DNA of 64,000 bases from Clitopilus passeckerianus (GCA_944990035.1 CALYLX010000103.1:1-64000), one strand, 5' to 3'; positions 16,690 to 29,798 are shown, counted from the stretch's first letter. Notes: a model not told the origin generated them from the letters alone. Program-made: numbers and translations.

Positions 16690-18665
16690 TGTGAGATATG
16701 CCCCAAGCGATTACAAGATTGGGTCAATGAGATACTGGAAGAGAAAGCGGAATGACGGGGTCCTGTATCTGAGGCGCGTGACAAGGAGAGATTGTGACGA
16801 CAGGAATGTGACGCAGAGGCTGATCATCTCAACTACCCTTTAGAAGGCTGTTCAAGCCGGTATACACGATGGCTCATGTCCTTGAGGCTGAAATTCTGCT
16901 GGCAGCTGAATGGGTTGCGCGCAACTGCGTCTAAACCTGGACGCCCATTATTTCAGCGTTTGTATTGCTGTGAAGGTCACAGAGAGCTCAAACATGGCGC
17001 CATACTTGTTCGGAGCCAATGGCATTCCTTCTGCTAATAGCCCTCCATGTAAAAAGCCCATCGATCTGGTCCTAGCGTGGGGTTGACGGAGCGCTTACTG
17101 CTCCTCAATGACCAAGGGCTCGACTGTATGCATGAAATTCACCTTCAGCGCTGAAATTAGCTTGGGAGGATAGTGGCCTCTCTACTAAGTTTGGAGGGGA
17201 CTGTGAAGACTTAAACCATTCTACATCAGCAAACCCAGGTTTTCAGCGCTAAGGACCTATATTAGTAGTGCCTCAAAGCATCAAGAGAACGTTCGCCATT
17301 TTGCGCGACCCCCCAATCAGCATAAGATTCGGACTTCTCTGGCAGCTCTATTCGCGACATCTCCACTTCTGACGGTGGCGTAACATTTTTTTTTCTCGAT
17401 CTGCCTACCGCCTACATCCCCTTTCCCCGTGCTTTTACCATCAGGACAGGCCTCCAGAGCTAACTCATGCCGCGGCGGAAATATACCATGTCTCCACTTA
17501 CTTATCATGTACGTCTCCGGCGAACCTATCCTGTTCTGAGAATCTCTACACATGGCAAACAAGGATCGGACAGCCGCTGCCAACCTTCGCCGGGTCCACC
17601 GTGTTTTTTGTTCTCTCGTTGGGAACTAATTCTAGCGTACCCCATCGCCGGTCATCGCCTCAGCCAAAAGGAAAAGTGTCCAGTAGGATCAGCAACGTAT
17701 TGACAGAGGACCTAGAAAACTAAGGTTTCTCGTCATCCCGATGAACTGGGGATAAAGTTCGCTGACTTTGAACTTAGGACAAGGAAGAATCACGAAAACG
17801 TTCATTGATCGCGGAAAGCAACGGCCGACGCCAAAATTTAGCAGCCTGTCGTGGATGGATACGAACTCGTAGCCTGAGGAGAAATAGGGGACGCAAGATA
17901 AGGGTGTATCACACGCACACCGGTCATCACCCGCCCGATGAAGGGCCGTACCTTCTGTCGATGGGAGGACCGGGAAGCAACTGCAACGGAAGACTAGTTC
18001 GGTACGATACCTCTAGGGCAGCCGCAGATTCCATGGATCGGTTACCTCTGTCATCGCAACCCCGCCCCAGATCTGGTCCAAATCTCCCAACTTGGTGGGC
18101 AAGCCATCATCGCGGGAAGGGTTCTCGGCATTTAGGCGTGAGGCTTCACATTTCGCCTCTTTGCATTCCATTTTCCGAAAATTGAGGACATCCGAATTAA
18201 TGTCGGTGAGAACCAACTCCACCAATGACAGTTGCTGACATTGACAGGACACACGAGGCTAGGACTGGACAAAGACCTTGACTTCGGGCCGTGAATTAGG
18301 TCAGGGCTTCCAAGGGTCGTTCCCCCAGGTGGTGCTTCGGCGGTGAACTCAAGCGGAAAAAATATCAATTCGAAAGCTTTGGACAAGATTGGGTATTGTA
18401 GTGCAATAACGCTACGTCAAGTTACAAGTAGGCTACAAAGAATGTCAAAAAGGTTTTGTAGCATAAAGTGTTTGTGTGTAAGTTGTCAAGAGGGGTATAA
18501 GCGTCACAATATAATCCATCCACTGGCAATGCGGGTGTTATCTACTTCAATCTAAGAATCAAGGAGTGCAGAGAGTCCAATGAGTGTAGTAATAAAGTCA
18601 GAAAGCGAAGCAAAGCATTTCAAGAGTCCTTTGAGCCACGATAATCTGGAGGCCTGGGCTCAACC
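16690..18665. other. Gene-poor 2-kb region
   Basis: No supported gene is seen between the V-ATPase subunit E start and the 3' end of the GH16 gene. Small open frames (for example 17317-17583 minus and 17805-18185 plus) lack family motifs or splice continuity. No tRNA, repeat array or transposon end was recognised. Confidence 0.5.
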
Positions 18666-21626
18666 TCACGAACAATCCCTACTCCACATCTTCACCGATT
18701 TTCTGCAAACCCAAACCGTATCAGCCTCATTTCTCCCTTCCTTGCAAAATCGCAAAAAAAGAACTCACATCCTAAACGCCCTCTCATCCTCCCCCACCCC
18801 CCACGTCTTATACCAAACATCCTTCGCCTTCGCAAAATCCCTCATCGCAGTCTGACTCCCATCATACCAGGGCTTCCCGCCCACATCATCTGGGAACCAC
18901 CCGCTCGTCCCACCGACGGCATGGTCGATTATCAGGTAGAATTCTATTCGAGTTCCAATCAGACTGTATCAAATGGCAAGCTATGGGGTGGGGAAAGGAA
19001 ACTCGTTACTCACTCTGATCAAACGGGGCATTCTTCCCTCCCCCCTCCCACGGATTCTGCACAACTACGACCTGTCCATTCGTCGCATTCTGTGCCGTCG
19101 GAGGGAACTTGGCTTTATTCCAGAAATAGTTTGCTTCTTTCCCATCTGTTTCCACCGCACGCCTATTAGCTCCCTATTCACTTGAATCAAATCAATGGCG
19201 TAACTCACTCTTGGCCTTCTCACCCTTGATACTCAACGACAAAGTCGCCTTGACCCTCGAATCAACATAAAACCTCATAAAATCTTCGTCCCACTCCACA
19301 GCGTACGTATGGAACCCTTTATCGAAACTCGTTCGTTTGAGGGAGAACCATCCGTAGAGCGATTTCGTCAGAGGTTCGGGTTGGACTGTATACCGTGTTC
19401 ACGTATCAGTGAGATACTGGGCAAAGTGAAATGAAGAACGAACGCACCCCCACCCAATCCAGCAATCGGCACCAACCCTTTACTCAACCCATAATTCAAA
19501 CTCGAGCGCACGTAGTTGACGCCCTGTGCAGGGTACGAGGGAGCGTTTCCTCGGGCTTCCATGATCTGTTGCATTTCATATGAGTTTTCATAGAATAGGA
19601 TAAGGGGAGTGCGAACGTACATCAATCTCCCCACTCAACGGCCAGGCTCCATACGTATTATTCTCCGGCAACATCCAGATCGCAGGCCATAGCCAGTCCC
19701 TGTTGAAGTCAAGTCGTCAGCATCGGCTTTGGTAGTCCAGTCCGTCATATCAGAGGTTGGAAGCATGCAAGCAAGAAGATCGGGTAGTACACTCTTGGCA
19801 GGACGCGATGACGCGACGCGTCAACACCGCCACCCATCCTCAAATGCCTTCAGCACTTCCTCACTCTCTCCCTCTTCTCCCTCTCCCAACTAAAAAAAAA
19901 AAAACTCTCACTCACCCCCTCCCAACCCTCGCCACGACCTCAACCCTCCCATACCTAACCCCCGCTTTCCCCCTCGTACTCACCCGCCCACTCTGTACAG
20001 CGTTAATCACAGTCCCCAAGGCTTCGTTCGTCGTGGCGATGCAGGGGTTGGTGTCTCGACCTGGGCCTGTTGTGTTGGGGTTGGACGTTATTCCTCCAGT
20101 GGAAGAGGTCGAATTGGTGGTAGAGCTAGGGGTGGAAGAGGCGGTAGAGGATCGAGTGGAGGTAGGCCGTTGTTGACGAGGGAGAAACCAGCGTCTCTCA
20201 TCCCCGTTCCCATTCGCATCTCCATTATCATCCGTATCCTCCCCTCCGTTCGTCTTGGTCGTGTTATTCCCTCCCCCATTCGTATCAGCTGGAACCCCTC
20301 CCGCAGCCGTACACCCCTCCAACACATACTTTGCCCCATCCTGGTCCCAATCGCTCTTCACCTCCTCCGTAAGCGTAGGCATCAAATACAACTCCCCATT
20401 CTTCACAAACACATTCCTCTCACTCGCCGTCGTCATCTGGAATTCACCGTTCCTATTCACATCCGTGGGTCAGTTCCTCAATTTAGGGCAGAAGGACGGA
20501 GGAGGACGTACCCAAATCCACCCAACTCAACATCCCTCCCCCACCTGCTCCCGTCTATATCACCACCACCCCAGTCTTCGTCCAAAATCAAACAAAGCCC
20601 CCGCTCATCCAACAACCCCCTCCTGGTCTCCTGCACACCGGTGAAACAAAGGAGTGCGGCGCCGATGATGCCGAGGAGGATGAAGAAGAGGGTTAGGTAG
20701 CGGGCTGTTTTTGTTCTCGGGAGGTTTGGGGGTGGGGTGGTATTGGACTTGCTTTGGGTAGGGGAGGACTTCTCAGAATCGGACTTGGACTTCTCGTTCT
20801 GTGTGTCCGAGTCGTTCGTAGTGGGGAGGTCGGGAACAGATTGGTTTCTAGGCGTCCCAGTGTTGGTGGCGTTTGGGATAGAAGTCGAATCACGGATGAG
20901 GAGTGTGGAAGGGCGGATGTTGGTACGACTTGCGTTCCTACTGCTGTTCCTCAAGCCTGGAAGAGCGGTGGAACTCCCCAACGCATCTACCGACGCATTC
21001 CTGCTCGTCGAATTGGATCCCAGGTATGGACTCGAACCGTACGGATAGGAGGTTGGAGGAGGAACCCACCCACTTGCAACAGACCCCGACCTCGAAGCAG
21101 GCGAAAGCAACGCAGGGCTGAAGTTGACGGGGGATGCTTGGCCTCTATACCCCACCGGATACGCACCACTGAGGGTGTTGATGTTAGGTGAAGAGTGCGA
21201 CGTGACCAAGTTTCCTGCTGCCGAATTCCTATACACCCCAGAGTCGGATTCGTCTCCAGTAGGGGTGGATACCCAGCTTCCATCTGAACCCGTCGAGTCG
21301 CGATACGAACTGGAATTGGAATTGGAGTGTCGGGTGTTGGCGAATGGTGGATTGGGAGGGTCGAGGTGAAGGTCGCTCATTGAGCCTGACCTAGTTCTTG
21401 GTCGCAGGTATGGCTCATCATACACCTGGCGCATTCCCGCGGCATCTTCACCTGGCCATGCAGTGCTATCCCAGCTGGACCTTCTAGCGGTGGTGTTGAA
21501 ATTGAAAGAAGAAGGCGGAGCGTTGGCGTTGGCGTTGAGAGCGGAAGAACGACGGAGAGAAGCGTAGTACGAGGTTGGCTTGTTTCCGATGTAGAAGCCT
21601 CTATTGCGAGGAGGTGAGTCTGACAT
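18666..21626 (-). CDS. KRE6/SKN1-like GH16 membrane protein (beta-1,6-glucan synthesis)
   Basis: Type II membrane glycosidase-like protein of the Kre6/Skn1 family, needed in yeasts for beta-1,6-glucan assembly and acting in the secretory pathway. A long Ser/Asn/Pro-rich cytosolic tail of about 310 residues (from MSDSPPRNRGFYIGNKPTSY) precedes one transmembrane helix (YLTLFFILLGIIGAALLCF). The lumenal GH16-like domain follows: GGFGNGEFQMTT, NVFVKNGELYLMPT, YGRVEVVAR, GDWLWPAIWMLPENNTYGAW. The catalytic-type GEIDIMEARG (ExDxxE) is rebuilt across an intron near 19561-19620. Next are SLKRTSFDKGFHTYAVEWD and QVVVQNPWG, and the last two exons join as FRIKSVKMWSRDCS. A Ser/Thr/Asn/Gly-rich insertion of about 75 residues interrupts the domain. 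The start is 477 bases from the divergent GT2 gene. About eight introns. Confidence 0.88.
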
Positions 21627-22103
21627 GTTGTTGGAAGGAAAGGACGGGTTGGCTGAAAGATCTATCTATACAAGCCTAATCTCGATCTATCTGTCCGATA
21701 GTCGGCTGGAGCTCTGGAGAAAAAATAAATTGTTCTTCGGACTCTTTGACAGAACTCAATTGAATTAATTGAAGTACACACGATGACGTTTGATCGAGGG
21801 TCTACCAACACGGTATCTCACTTGCCTCTTTGGGTCTAGTCAGAAACGTTCTCTTCACGTTTTCTGCCTGCAGGCTTTGTGGCTAATTGGCCGTTGGTCG
21901 CCTGGGTACTGGTCTATGGCTGTATACTCCTGTCTTTTGGCAGGCCTTTGGGTGTCTTATCTCCTCGGCTGAACAAAGTGTTATCGGGAGGAATGACGTC
22001 TGTTAATTATCATCCCAACGTTATCTCTTCCGAATAACACGACCCCCGTGTACTCCAAATATCATCCCTTCCACTTCTCCGTCTGTCTCTTTCGTTGTCT
22101 CCC
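21627..22103. promoter_or_regulatory. Shared divergent promoter region of the GH16 and GT2 genes
   Basis: This 477-bp gap separates the ATGs of two divergently transcribed cell-wall genes and is presumably a shared promoter. I see AT-rich patches near 21717-21780 but no element I can name with confidence. Confidence 0.5.
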
Positions 22104-25100
22104 ATGGACTACGACAGAAACGATGCACTCCTTCACTATCTCTTCCGCCAAACCCAAGGCGACGCCTGGTTCCGTCCCAATGAGTCCACCATCTCTTCCG
22201 GTGTAGCTCTCCGCATCGCCAACAACACCACCGATGAGGGTGAACCAGAATTCAGGATATTCCCCTACGAAACTCCCTCTCTTCTCCCTTTTGAAGAGGC
22301 GGTGAGGCAGTTGAACCCAGCTGTGGCTGTCAAGATTCGTTCCGCTGCTGTTCATGCTGCTATAGCTCAGGCTCTTGCTTCTTCCCCTTCCACCCCTCCT
22401 ACTACCTCTCCCACTGGAACTCCTGGCACTCACACCCCTCCCTCCTCCCCTCGTCCTTCCTCAACCTCTCCCACCCCTCCCTCTAACCCAGACCCCCCAC
22501 CCCCAACCTCAATCTACATAGACACAGACACCCGCATCCAAATCCTCCCCACCCTCCTCCACCTCCCCACAGCCGAGAGGGACCAATGCGCAGCCTTCAT
22601 CCTCGACGAACGCGTCCTCATCGTCTGGTCCGACGACCTCGACCGTATCATTCCCATGTGTCAGGATTTCGACGAGCGGTTGATTAAGCTTCTTTGGAGG
22701 GAGAACTTGAATGGGAGGAGTCCGAGTTTGGTAGCGTCTACACCTCCCTTGTCGGGTTCGGGTTCGGGAAGGCAGTCGAGGAGGAGTAGTCTAGATGGAT
22801 CAAATGAGAACTTGGCTCCTTCTTTGACGCATTCTTCCTCTCTTGGGCATCCCGCCCCTCCTTCTTTCGCTTCGGGGAACGCTCCTCCGAGTAGCTGGAA
22901 GACCAACAAACCTCGCGTAGGTGGACAGCCAAAGCTCCACCGCGACGCTACTAGCGGGAGTGGGCTGCGATCTGAAATCCGACCTTCCTCTCCCTCTGTC
23001 TCCTCAGTCGCGGTCAACGATGACAATGACATCGTCGAGGCTGTGGACGCACCCAACTCCGTCGCTCACTCCCATTCCTTCGAGCCTCCCATTGCCTCTA
23101 AAGAGGCCCCGAAAGAGAAGGAGAAGGAGAAGAGGACATGGTACGGCAAGAAATACTTCGTCCCCACCCCTCCCTCCACCGACCTGGAAAAAGCTCTCCA
23201 AAATCAACAAGGAGTGAGGAAAGTAACACTCTACGCGCCTGTGTATAACGGGTTGGCTGCTGGGTTGAGTTTCGGTGCGTTGCCTTTGCCTTTCCGTCTT
23301 GACATACTCATACTGACACCGAATGATTGTAACCAAAAGTCATTATAGGAAGAGGTATTCGGACGATACTGCAAGAATACTTCCTCGACGGGAAGTTCGA
23401 GCGGTTTGCCTTGGTGGTTACGATGCCGTTTTTGTTTTGTGTGTCCCTCGTACGTCCTCTCTCCTCTCTTCTTCTCTCCTCAACCCAACATCCTAACGAA
23501 ACACCCACCAGTTCTTCTCCCTCCAAATAATCCAAAACCTCACCATGGCCCTCGGCCCCATCGAGCAGTACCACCACAACTCAGCGTACTACTCCGGCTC
23601 CCCACCCCCGGCCGACAAGAGGGTGGACGATAGGTTGCCGCATGTGACGATACAGATGCCGGTGTATAAGGAGGGGTTGGATGGGGTTTTGTGAGTTTCG
23701 TCTTTCGTTCATCACTCCTCCTCTTCAAAAAAAAGTGCTTATAACTAATGTTTGCTTCGCTCACAGAGCCCCCTCCATTCACTCCCTAAAACGCGCTCAA
23801 CAGACATACGCCCGGCAAGGTGGGACCTCCTCTATTTTCGTCTGCGACGACGGGTTGAGAGTGATACCCGAGGAGGAGATGGAGAGGAGGGTGGGGTTTT
23901 ATAGGCAGTTTGGGGTGGCGTGGGTTGCGAGGCCTGGGGAGGGCGGTGGAGGGGGCGAACACAAAGAGGACCTAGAGAAGGGAGGGAACACCAAGCCGTT
24001 CCATCGAGCGGGGAGGTTCAAGAAGGCTTCGAATTTGAATTACGGACTGACGTTGTCGTTGAAGATGGAGAGGCATTTGGCGAGGTTGTTGTTGGAAGAA
24101 CCGGCATCCACTTCCCCTACCGCCCCTACCGCCGATCCAACCTCGACCTCGACACCCCAGCCCCAATCCCTCGAATCCCAAGCCCTCTCCCTCGCACTTA
24201 CCGAAATGTACACCGAATCCGGGTCTGCGCACCGGCCGTGGGCGAGCGAGGCGAACCCGAGCGGGTTGAGGATGGGAGAGATTATTCTGTTGGTTGATTC
24301 GGATACGGTCGTTCCGGAGGATTGTCTACGTGACGCTGCGCGGGAGATGTTGGGTGGGGTTCACGATAAGGACGACGATGAAGGTGGAAGGGTAGCGATC
24401 CTACAACACGAGAGCGACGTGTTGAAAGTGGCGGGGCATTATTTCGAGAATGGGATTGCCTATTTTACGAGGAGGGTTAATAGGTGTATTGGGGTTGGTG
24501 GGTGTCTCCTTTCTCTTCCCTCCTCGTCTACTATCATCCTCCAACTAATCACCTCTGCCTCAGCCTGCGCCAACGGCGAAATCGCGCCCTTCATGGGGCA
24601 CAACGCCTTTCTCCTCTGGAAAGCCATCCAAGACGTCGCGTTCGTCGATCCGGAGGATGGGAAGGAGAAGATTTGGAGTGAGAGTAACGTTTCGGAGGAT
24701 TTTGATATGGCGTTGAGGTTGATGCAGAAGGGGTATGTCGTTAGGTGGGCGACGTATTCGAAGGGAGGGTTCAAGGAGGGCGTGTCGTTGAGTGTGGATG
24801 ATGAATGTAATAGATGGCAGAAGTATTCGTATGGGTGTAGCGAGTGAGTTCTCCGCCACCACTTCCTCTGCTGATATTCGTTTGGAGCTGATCAAGCCTG
24901 CCTGCACAGACTGCTATTCAACCCGATCGCACAGTGGTGGCGTAAAGGCCCGATCTCGAAGAGTATACACAACTTCGTGTGGTCGAATGTTCCGATCCAT
25001 TATAAGATTTCGAGTTTGGCCTGTACGTCTTCCGCCTTCCCCCCTCCCTCCTTCTCCCATCTAATGACCTAACCCCTCCCTCCCAGACATGTTTTCCTAC

Positions 25101-25940
25101 TACGGCATAGCAGCAGGCATAACCATCGCCATCATCAACTACGTCCTCCTCGGCTTCCAATTCGACGTCGACGGGTACTACCTACACAGTTTCGAGATCT
25201 GGCTCGCGACTACTGTAGTGTTCTTTGGCAGTGGGACGGTTGGGTATTCGGTGTTGCAGTATCGGCTTGGGTTAGCGGGGTTCGTGGAGGCGTTTTTGGA
25301 GAATTTGATGTGGATTCCTTTCTTGTGAGTTCTTGTTCTTATTCGTTGGTTGTGGCGAAGCAAGATGAACTGAGCTGATTGGATGTGAATAGCTTCTTCT
25401 TCTTTGGAGGTCTCTCGATCCCACTCACGCAGGCTATGCTCGCGCATTTGTTTTCGTATAATATCACCTGGTCTGCAACGATCAAGGAGGTCGAGAGGTC
25501 GAATTTCTTCAAGGAGATTCCGAAGATTTGCAAGAGGTGAGCCTTCCAACTTCCAATTCCTTACTTCCTTCTACTTCCTTCATTGAAACTCATCGGAACT
25601 TTCACGTAGATTCTGGTTCCCACTCTCCCTGTCGTTCATCCTTATTCTGGGCATGATCGTCTGCGCGACCCCACTGGTGCCGATCGAGTGGAGAGTCGAT
25701 GGGTCAGGATGGGCTGTGATATTCCCCGTTGCGTGAGTGATTCTCCCTACTCTCGTCTACTCCTCTTGAGGTTGACTGATGCTTGTTCTGAATCCTACAG
25801 GATGCTAGCTGGATGCCACATTCTTTTCCCGGTGAGTCCGAGTGCCCGTTTGATCCACGTTCACATACTGACGGCATTCTTGTTTTCTCCTGAATCTTTA
25901 GATCGTTCTAAACCCTTGGTTGATGGTGTTCTCGTACTAA
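22104..25940 (+). CDS. Multi-pass family 2 glycosyltransferase (fungal GT2, cellulose-synthase-like fold)
   Basis: Membrane-embedded processive-type GT2 enzyme; substrate unknown. The ATG at 22104 gives MDYDRNDALLHYLFRQTQGD. The N-terminal region (about 370 residues) has a conserved part ending VLIVWSDDLDRIIPMCQDF plus Ser/Pro-rich stretches; fungal GT2 proteins share such a domain (DUF7928, from memory). The catalytic part carries VTIQMPVYKEGL, FVCDDGLR, LLVDSDTVVPEDCL, VSEDFDMALRLMQKGY and ECNRWQKYSYG. These give the Asp, DxD and ED motifs plus an Arg-Trp element where classical enzymes have QxxRW. Several membrane helices follow (YMFSYYGIAAGITIAIINYV, FWFPLSLSFILILGMIV, and a last one ending NPWLMVFSY). 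About ten introns of 55-75 nt. Canonical chitin synthase is unlikely because QRRRW and EDR are absent. Confidence 0.85.
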
Positions 25941-27172
25941 ACGTCTCGGACCGACACGTTGGACAAGGATAACGGCAAGGGCCCGCCTCACGAACTTTCA
26001 TTCATTTCATTTTACCTAGCGTTGAACGTGGACTTTGACACTAAAGCATCAGATCGGCTGGAAAAATACGACAACGTTCCTTTTTCATAGATGGACCCAC
26101 CACAGACTCTACACACTTTCATTTTCATCCTTTCTTGCGAACAATTACATGCCAAGTTACGCTGGCCTGGACGATACCCTTTCTGCTCACGATTGCTTTC
26201 TTATGTGCATAATACCCATTATCCTTTGTTATTTGATATCTTACATTCACAACCGTGTCCTCGGACGGAAATTCATTCGTAGACTTTTAATTCAAAACTG
26301 ACTCCTACGAGGTTGACATTCGAATTAGATATTAGAATCATTGCATCACCATTGCGTTATTTTCCAAACTTGTTCAAGCTGTGCACCACGTTCCATTGAC
26401 CTGTCCCTCCTGCTCTGCAGCCAGAGAGATGCTACGTCATGACGGGACAGGAGACCCTTCGCATGCTTTATACTTGGGAAGGCTGATCATCGCAATAGAA
26501 CAAAGTTGAGATCCACAACATCTTGGCTTATGTCGGCCATTTGTGCATTTTTGTGGCAGGTAGGACCTCTGACTCCCCTGTCGGATCTCTTCATTCGATT
26601 TTCTCGATTCATTCCCCAACTACTACACGTTATTCCGGGCTACTACCCCTTCGCTGTCAATAAGAGAATATGTTTTTCCGTATGTTATCTCCGTCGAACC
26701 TGCTCAATTCAGTTGAAGATACGCCACTACATGTTTATGTCGTCATTGCGTCGCGTCGTGTTATCTTTCTGCTGCTTGGGCTTCGCGGCATGATGTCGGT
26801 TGGTTTGTTGTGGTAGTTACTGTGATAACTTTCCGTCGGTGTCAGATGGTGGAGTAGGTCGCTTTCTATGTAGTGCCAACAATTGACGATTGCTGAGAAA
26901 AACTGGACGTTTTTGTTACAAGATGATAAGTACGCATTGTATGAGATTGGGCGGGAGAACTTAGGTAAATATCAGCCGCTGTACTATACAGATATGTGAG
27001 GTGTTTCGAAAAGGGAAAGGTGTGTATATTGTTGGAGATGGGGTATCTATACATGAGCCGTGTTATCCGGAAAGATATAAAAAGGTGAATACGACGATAG
27101 AATTCCCCAACCAAGATTATCATCATGGTAAGATGAAAGATCTGATGGGTAAAATCGATAATAGGTCCGTGC
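25941..27172. other. Intergenic region with converging 3' ends
   Basis: About 1.2 kb lies between the GT2 stop and the stop of the F-box gene, which converge. It contains only short, motif-free frames and the likely 3' UTRs. No tRNA or repeat was recognised. Confidence 0.5.
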
Positions 27173-29133
27173 CTAGGACAAGAACTTGACCGACGAATAA
27201 TCTACTTTCGAAATTGGTTTCCCAACGGTCTTCCCATGTTGCCACGTCTTAGGGACAAAGTCAACGACGCAAATCCTCATCCGACACCTGAGCAATAAAA
27301 TAAGACGACCAGAGAATGGGCAGAGGGCATAGTCCACTATTCCTTCGCTATCCTGGCACACGTCCGATGCTGGCAGAAGACGGACATGCTGAACAAAATC
27401 CGGAACAGCATTGGAGCTAGCAGAGAGCCTGTGATCCCTCAGATCTGTGATAAGCACCCGTACATGTTCTTTGTCTCGGGATGTACACATGGCAATAGTT
27501 CGAAAGAAGCACCCCGTGGCACAAGTATTGACCCCGCGGCTCCTAGACCAGTTGAAGTTACCCTTGAGCGCAATTCGGACCGTCGGATGAACACGTTCGA
27601 TAGAATACTGGGCGGCTCCGTTTTCAAGTTTCTGAGGCCAAAGGCGGAATACATCGTTGAGGATGAATTCCCGGGAACCCCTCGTGCCTGCCGTCTGGTA
27701 TTCTATGGATATGTAATGAGGGGTATCGGGTTCTTCTGAGCTCGTCACTGAGAGTCGGAATATGTGACGATGGAGGTTCTGAGCAGGCGTGACCAGAGGG
27801 ATAGGTACGTGCTGATGGAAGACAAGATCAATGGGAGTTTTGTGCTCGTTATCGTCACGGATAACTTCCCAGATGACCACAGCGAATGCATCAACAAAAC
27901 AGATGTAATTCCCGGTAGCAAAGATCTATCCCAGTAAGGCTCAATAAATGCTCTGACACAGCCAAAACAAAATTTGAAAAACTCACAGAGCGGAACGCCC
28001 CATTAAAATCTTTCTCGAAGGTAGTCTTGGATTCGAAGTTCCAGATGATCAATCTGCCGTCAATGTGTAAGATGAATTCATCGGACCGGTGCCCATGAAA
28101 AGGGTCAAATTTGACCGCCACTTGTAGTTTGGCTATGAGCATGAGTGTGGGATTACTGTCTCGAGGGAAAATCTCATAAACTCTGAATGACTGTTTACGG
28201 CTTAAGGAACCCCAGGTCCTATAAAAACTGGTGTCAGGTCATGCTGCTTTGAAGGCAAATGTACTACTTACCATCGGCCCCCAAATGCCAACAACCGTAT
28301 TCCTCGACCACAAGTGGTTGGAAAGGCCTTATGAAGTCTTAGTTCCTCAACACAGAAGTCACTTGACATGAGAGGAACGGAGCTCATCCCATTTTCAAGA
28401 GACTGGGACTCCAAATCCCAGAGATGGATTGACTGCGGCCCCAAGTCGAGTGGTGAACTCGTGGAGACACTCGTAAACAGATAACGACCTCCAGGCACGA
28501 GAAGGCTGGAGTTAAACCTCGCATTGGATCTGCCAGTGCAGTGTTCAGTGGGAGGAGGCCCTGATGGGACCAAGTACTTACGAGTGACAAGTAACTGCAT
28601 GCATAGTATTTGCAGAGCCGCCTGTTTCGTTCGAGATCGACCTGTCAATGGTGGGGAGTTGAGGAGGTTGCAATTCTGCATGTCGACGAGAGAGGATAGA
28701 TTTGTCTGGTCTCAAGAGTGCCTTCGGAAAGCAGACAGCACGCAGGACAAGCAATTCGAGGGCGTTAGACGACATGGTGGCGAAATCATATGACTTCTGG
28801 AGAACCCCAAATGTGGAAACTAGATTGTGAGTCGCCGTTAGCCAAACGTCCTGCATCCGTGTCAGAGCTTCCAACGTTCTACAGGTCTGGTAAGCTTCGG
28901 TTGGAACGTTTCAACGATGATGAACAGGGTATCCCTACCTGACGGAGTGCAAGGATATCTCCTATATCCACGAAGTGAAGAATTTGGAGTTGCAGCTCGG
29001 TTGGAAGCAACGTCAACAGATCTGAGGAACGCTCCAGTGGAATGGCGGTTCCTTCTACTTTTCGGAGAACTGAGCGGAGTGGGTTTCTGCGTTTTAGAGC
29101 TTCCCAACGCCTGGTTAATGTCCTCGAACTCAT
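27173..29133 (-). CDS. F-box protein of unknown substrate
   Basis: Probable SCF ubiquitin-ligase adaptor. An F-box lies at about residues 40-75: LLTLLPTELQLQILHFVDIG and DILALRQ, then across an intron TCRTLEALTRMQDVW, with the Leu-Pro start and Trp end typical of the motif. The rest (about 480 residues) resembles the many Agaricomycete F-box proteins with an irregular beta-rich C-terminal region. Segments such as IHLWDLESQS, LIIWNFESKTTFEKDF and AVVIWEVIRDD have WD-repeat-like spacing, but I cannot count blades reliably. About six introns. The ATG at 29133 gives MSSRTLTRRWEALKRR. Only the F-box is assigned with confidence; the substrate is unknown. Confidence 0.78.
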
Positions 29134-29798
29134 GATATCAATTTGTAGAGGATGGTGGTTGAAAGGACATGTATAGATTCCTTGTGGCTATGTTACGTGT
29201 CTGAAGCTCAATCAACAACAACAACTACGACGTCTTCCGAAGACGGAAGTCATATCCTCTCAAATGATGGATCTAATCTTAGCGTGATTAGATGAGAGAT
29301 TTGATTCTGTCCAGCACAAGTATCAGGCACAGTGTAGCCTGGATTCTCTAACTCAGTAGCCTACTCTATGGGTCAAAACATTACCCAATACATGCCCAGT
29401 ATGCACGCTCATAGCGTCGTTGACCGCCCTCAGTTCGATCAGAGGTTCCTACCACTGCGCATAGTATGGGCAGCCATTCACGAGGTCAATGATTATCATC
29501 TCTATTTTGTTGCTCATCATTGCGGTTGGATTAGACCGGGTGGGACTCCCGTAGGGCCATCCCCTGAATAATCAATTTCCCACCTTTACCTGCGCTGACT
29601 TCGGTGTGCTCGTGATGATTCAGCGAAAGTAATCAAAGTCCAAACTGGGACCAGCATCAGTAAGATGCAAGAATGACGCTGGTCGTATGGACTGTGTGGA
29701 TATATAAAGCTTGAGAGCCACCACCTCGCTACAGCAACTTTCAACTGGTGCCGCTTCTCTTTGTTACACAGCTACCCTTTCCCATATAACACGCTACC
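29134..29798. other. Divergent intergenic region, F-box gene to dehydrogenase
   Basis: This 665-bp gap holds both promoters. Nothing coding is apparent; the frame at 29368-29571 has no family resemblance. The dehydrogenase TATA box is listed separately. Confidence 0.5.
29701..29708 (+). promoter_or_regulatory. TATA box of the medium-chain dehydrogenase
   Basis: The sequence TATATAAAG lies about 98 bases before the ATG at 29799. The inactive paralogue at 34156-35665 keeps a related TATATAAGG at a similar distance, which supports a functional role before duplication. Confidence 0.6.

Noticed and set aside
16860..18560. Search for a tRNA or transposon ends in the gene-poor stretch
   Set aside because: No cloverleaf, terminal inverted repeat or paired LTR could be found by eye.
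20170..21283. Long overlapping frames on the plus and minus strands of the GH16 N-terminal exon
   Set aside because: They are shadows of the long Ser/Asn/Pro-rich tail of the GH16 protein, whose own frame matches the family.
22095..22103. A start nine bases upstream of the GT2 ATG
   Set aside because: The upstream codon is TTG. The ATG at 22104 is the first proper start.
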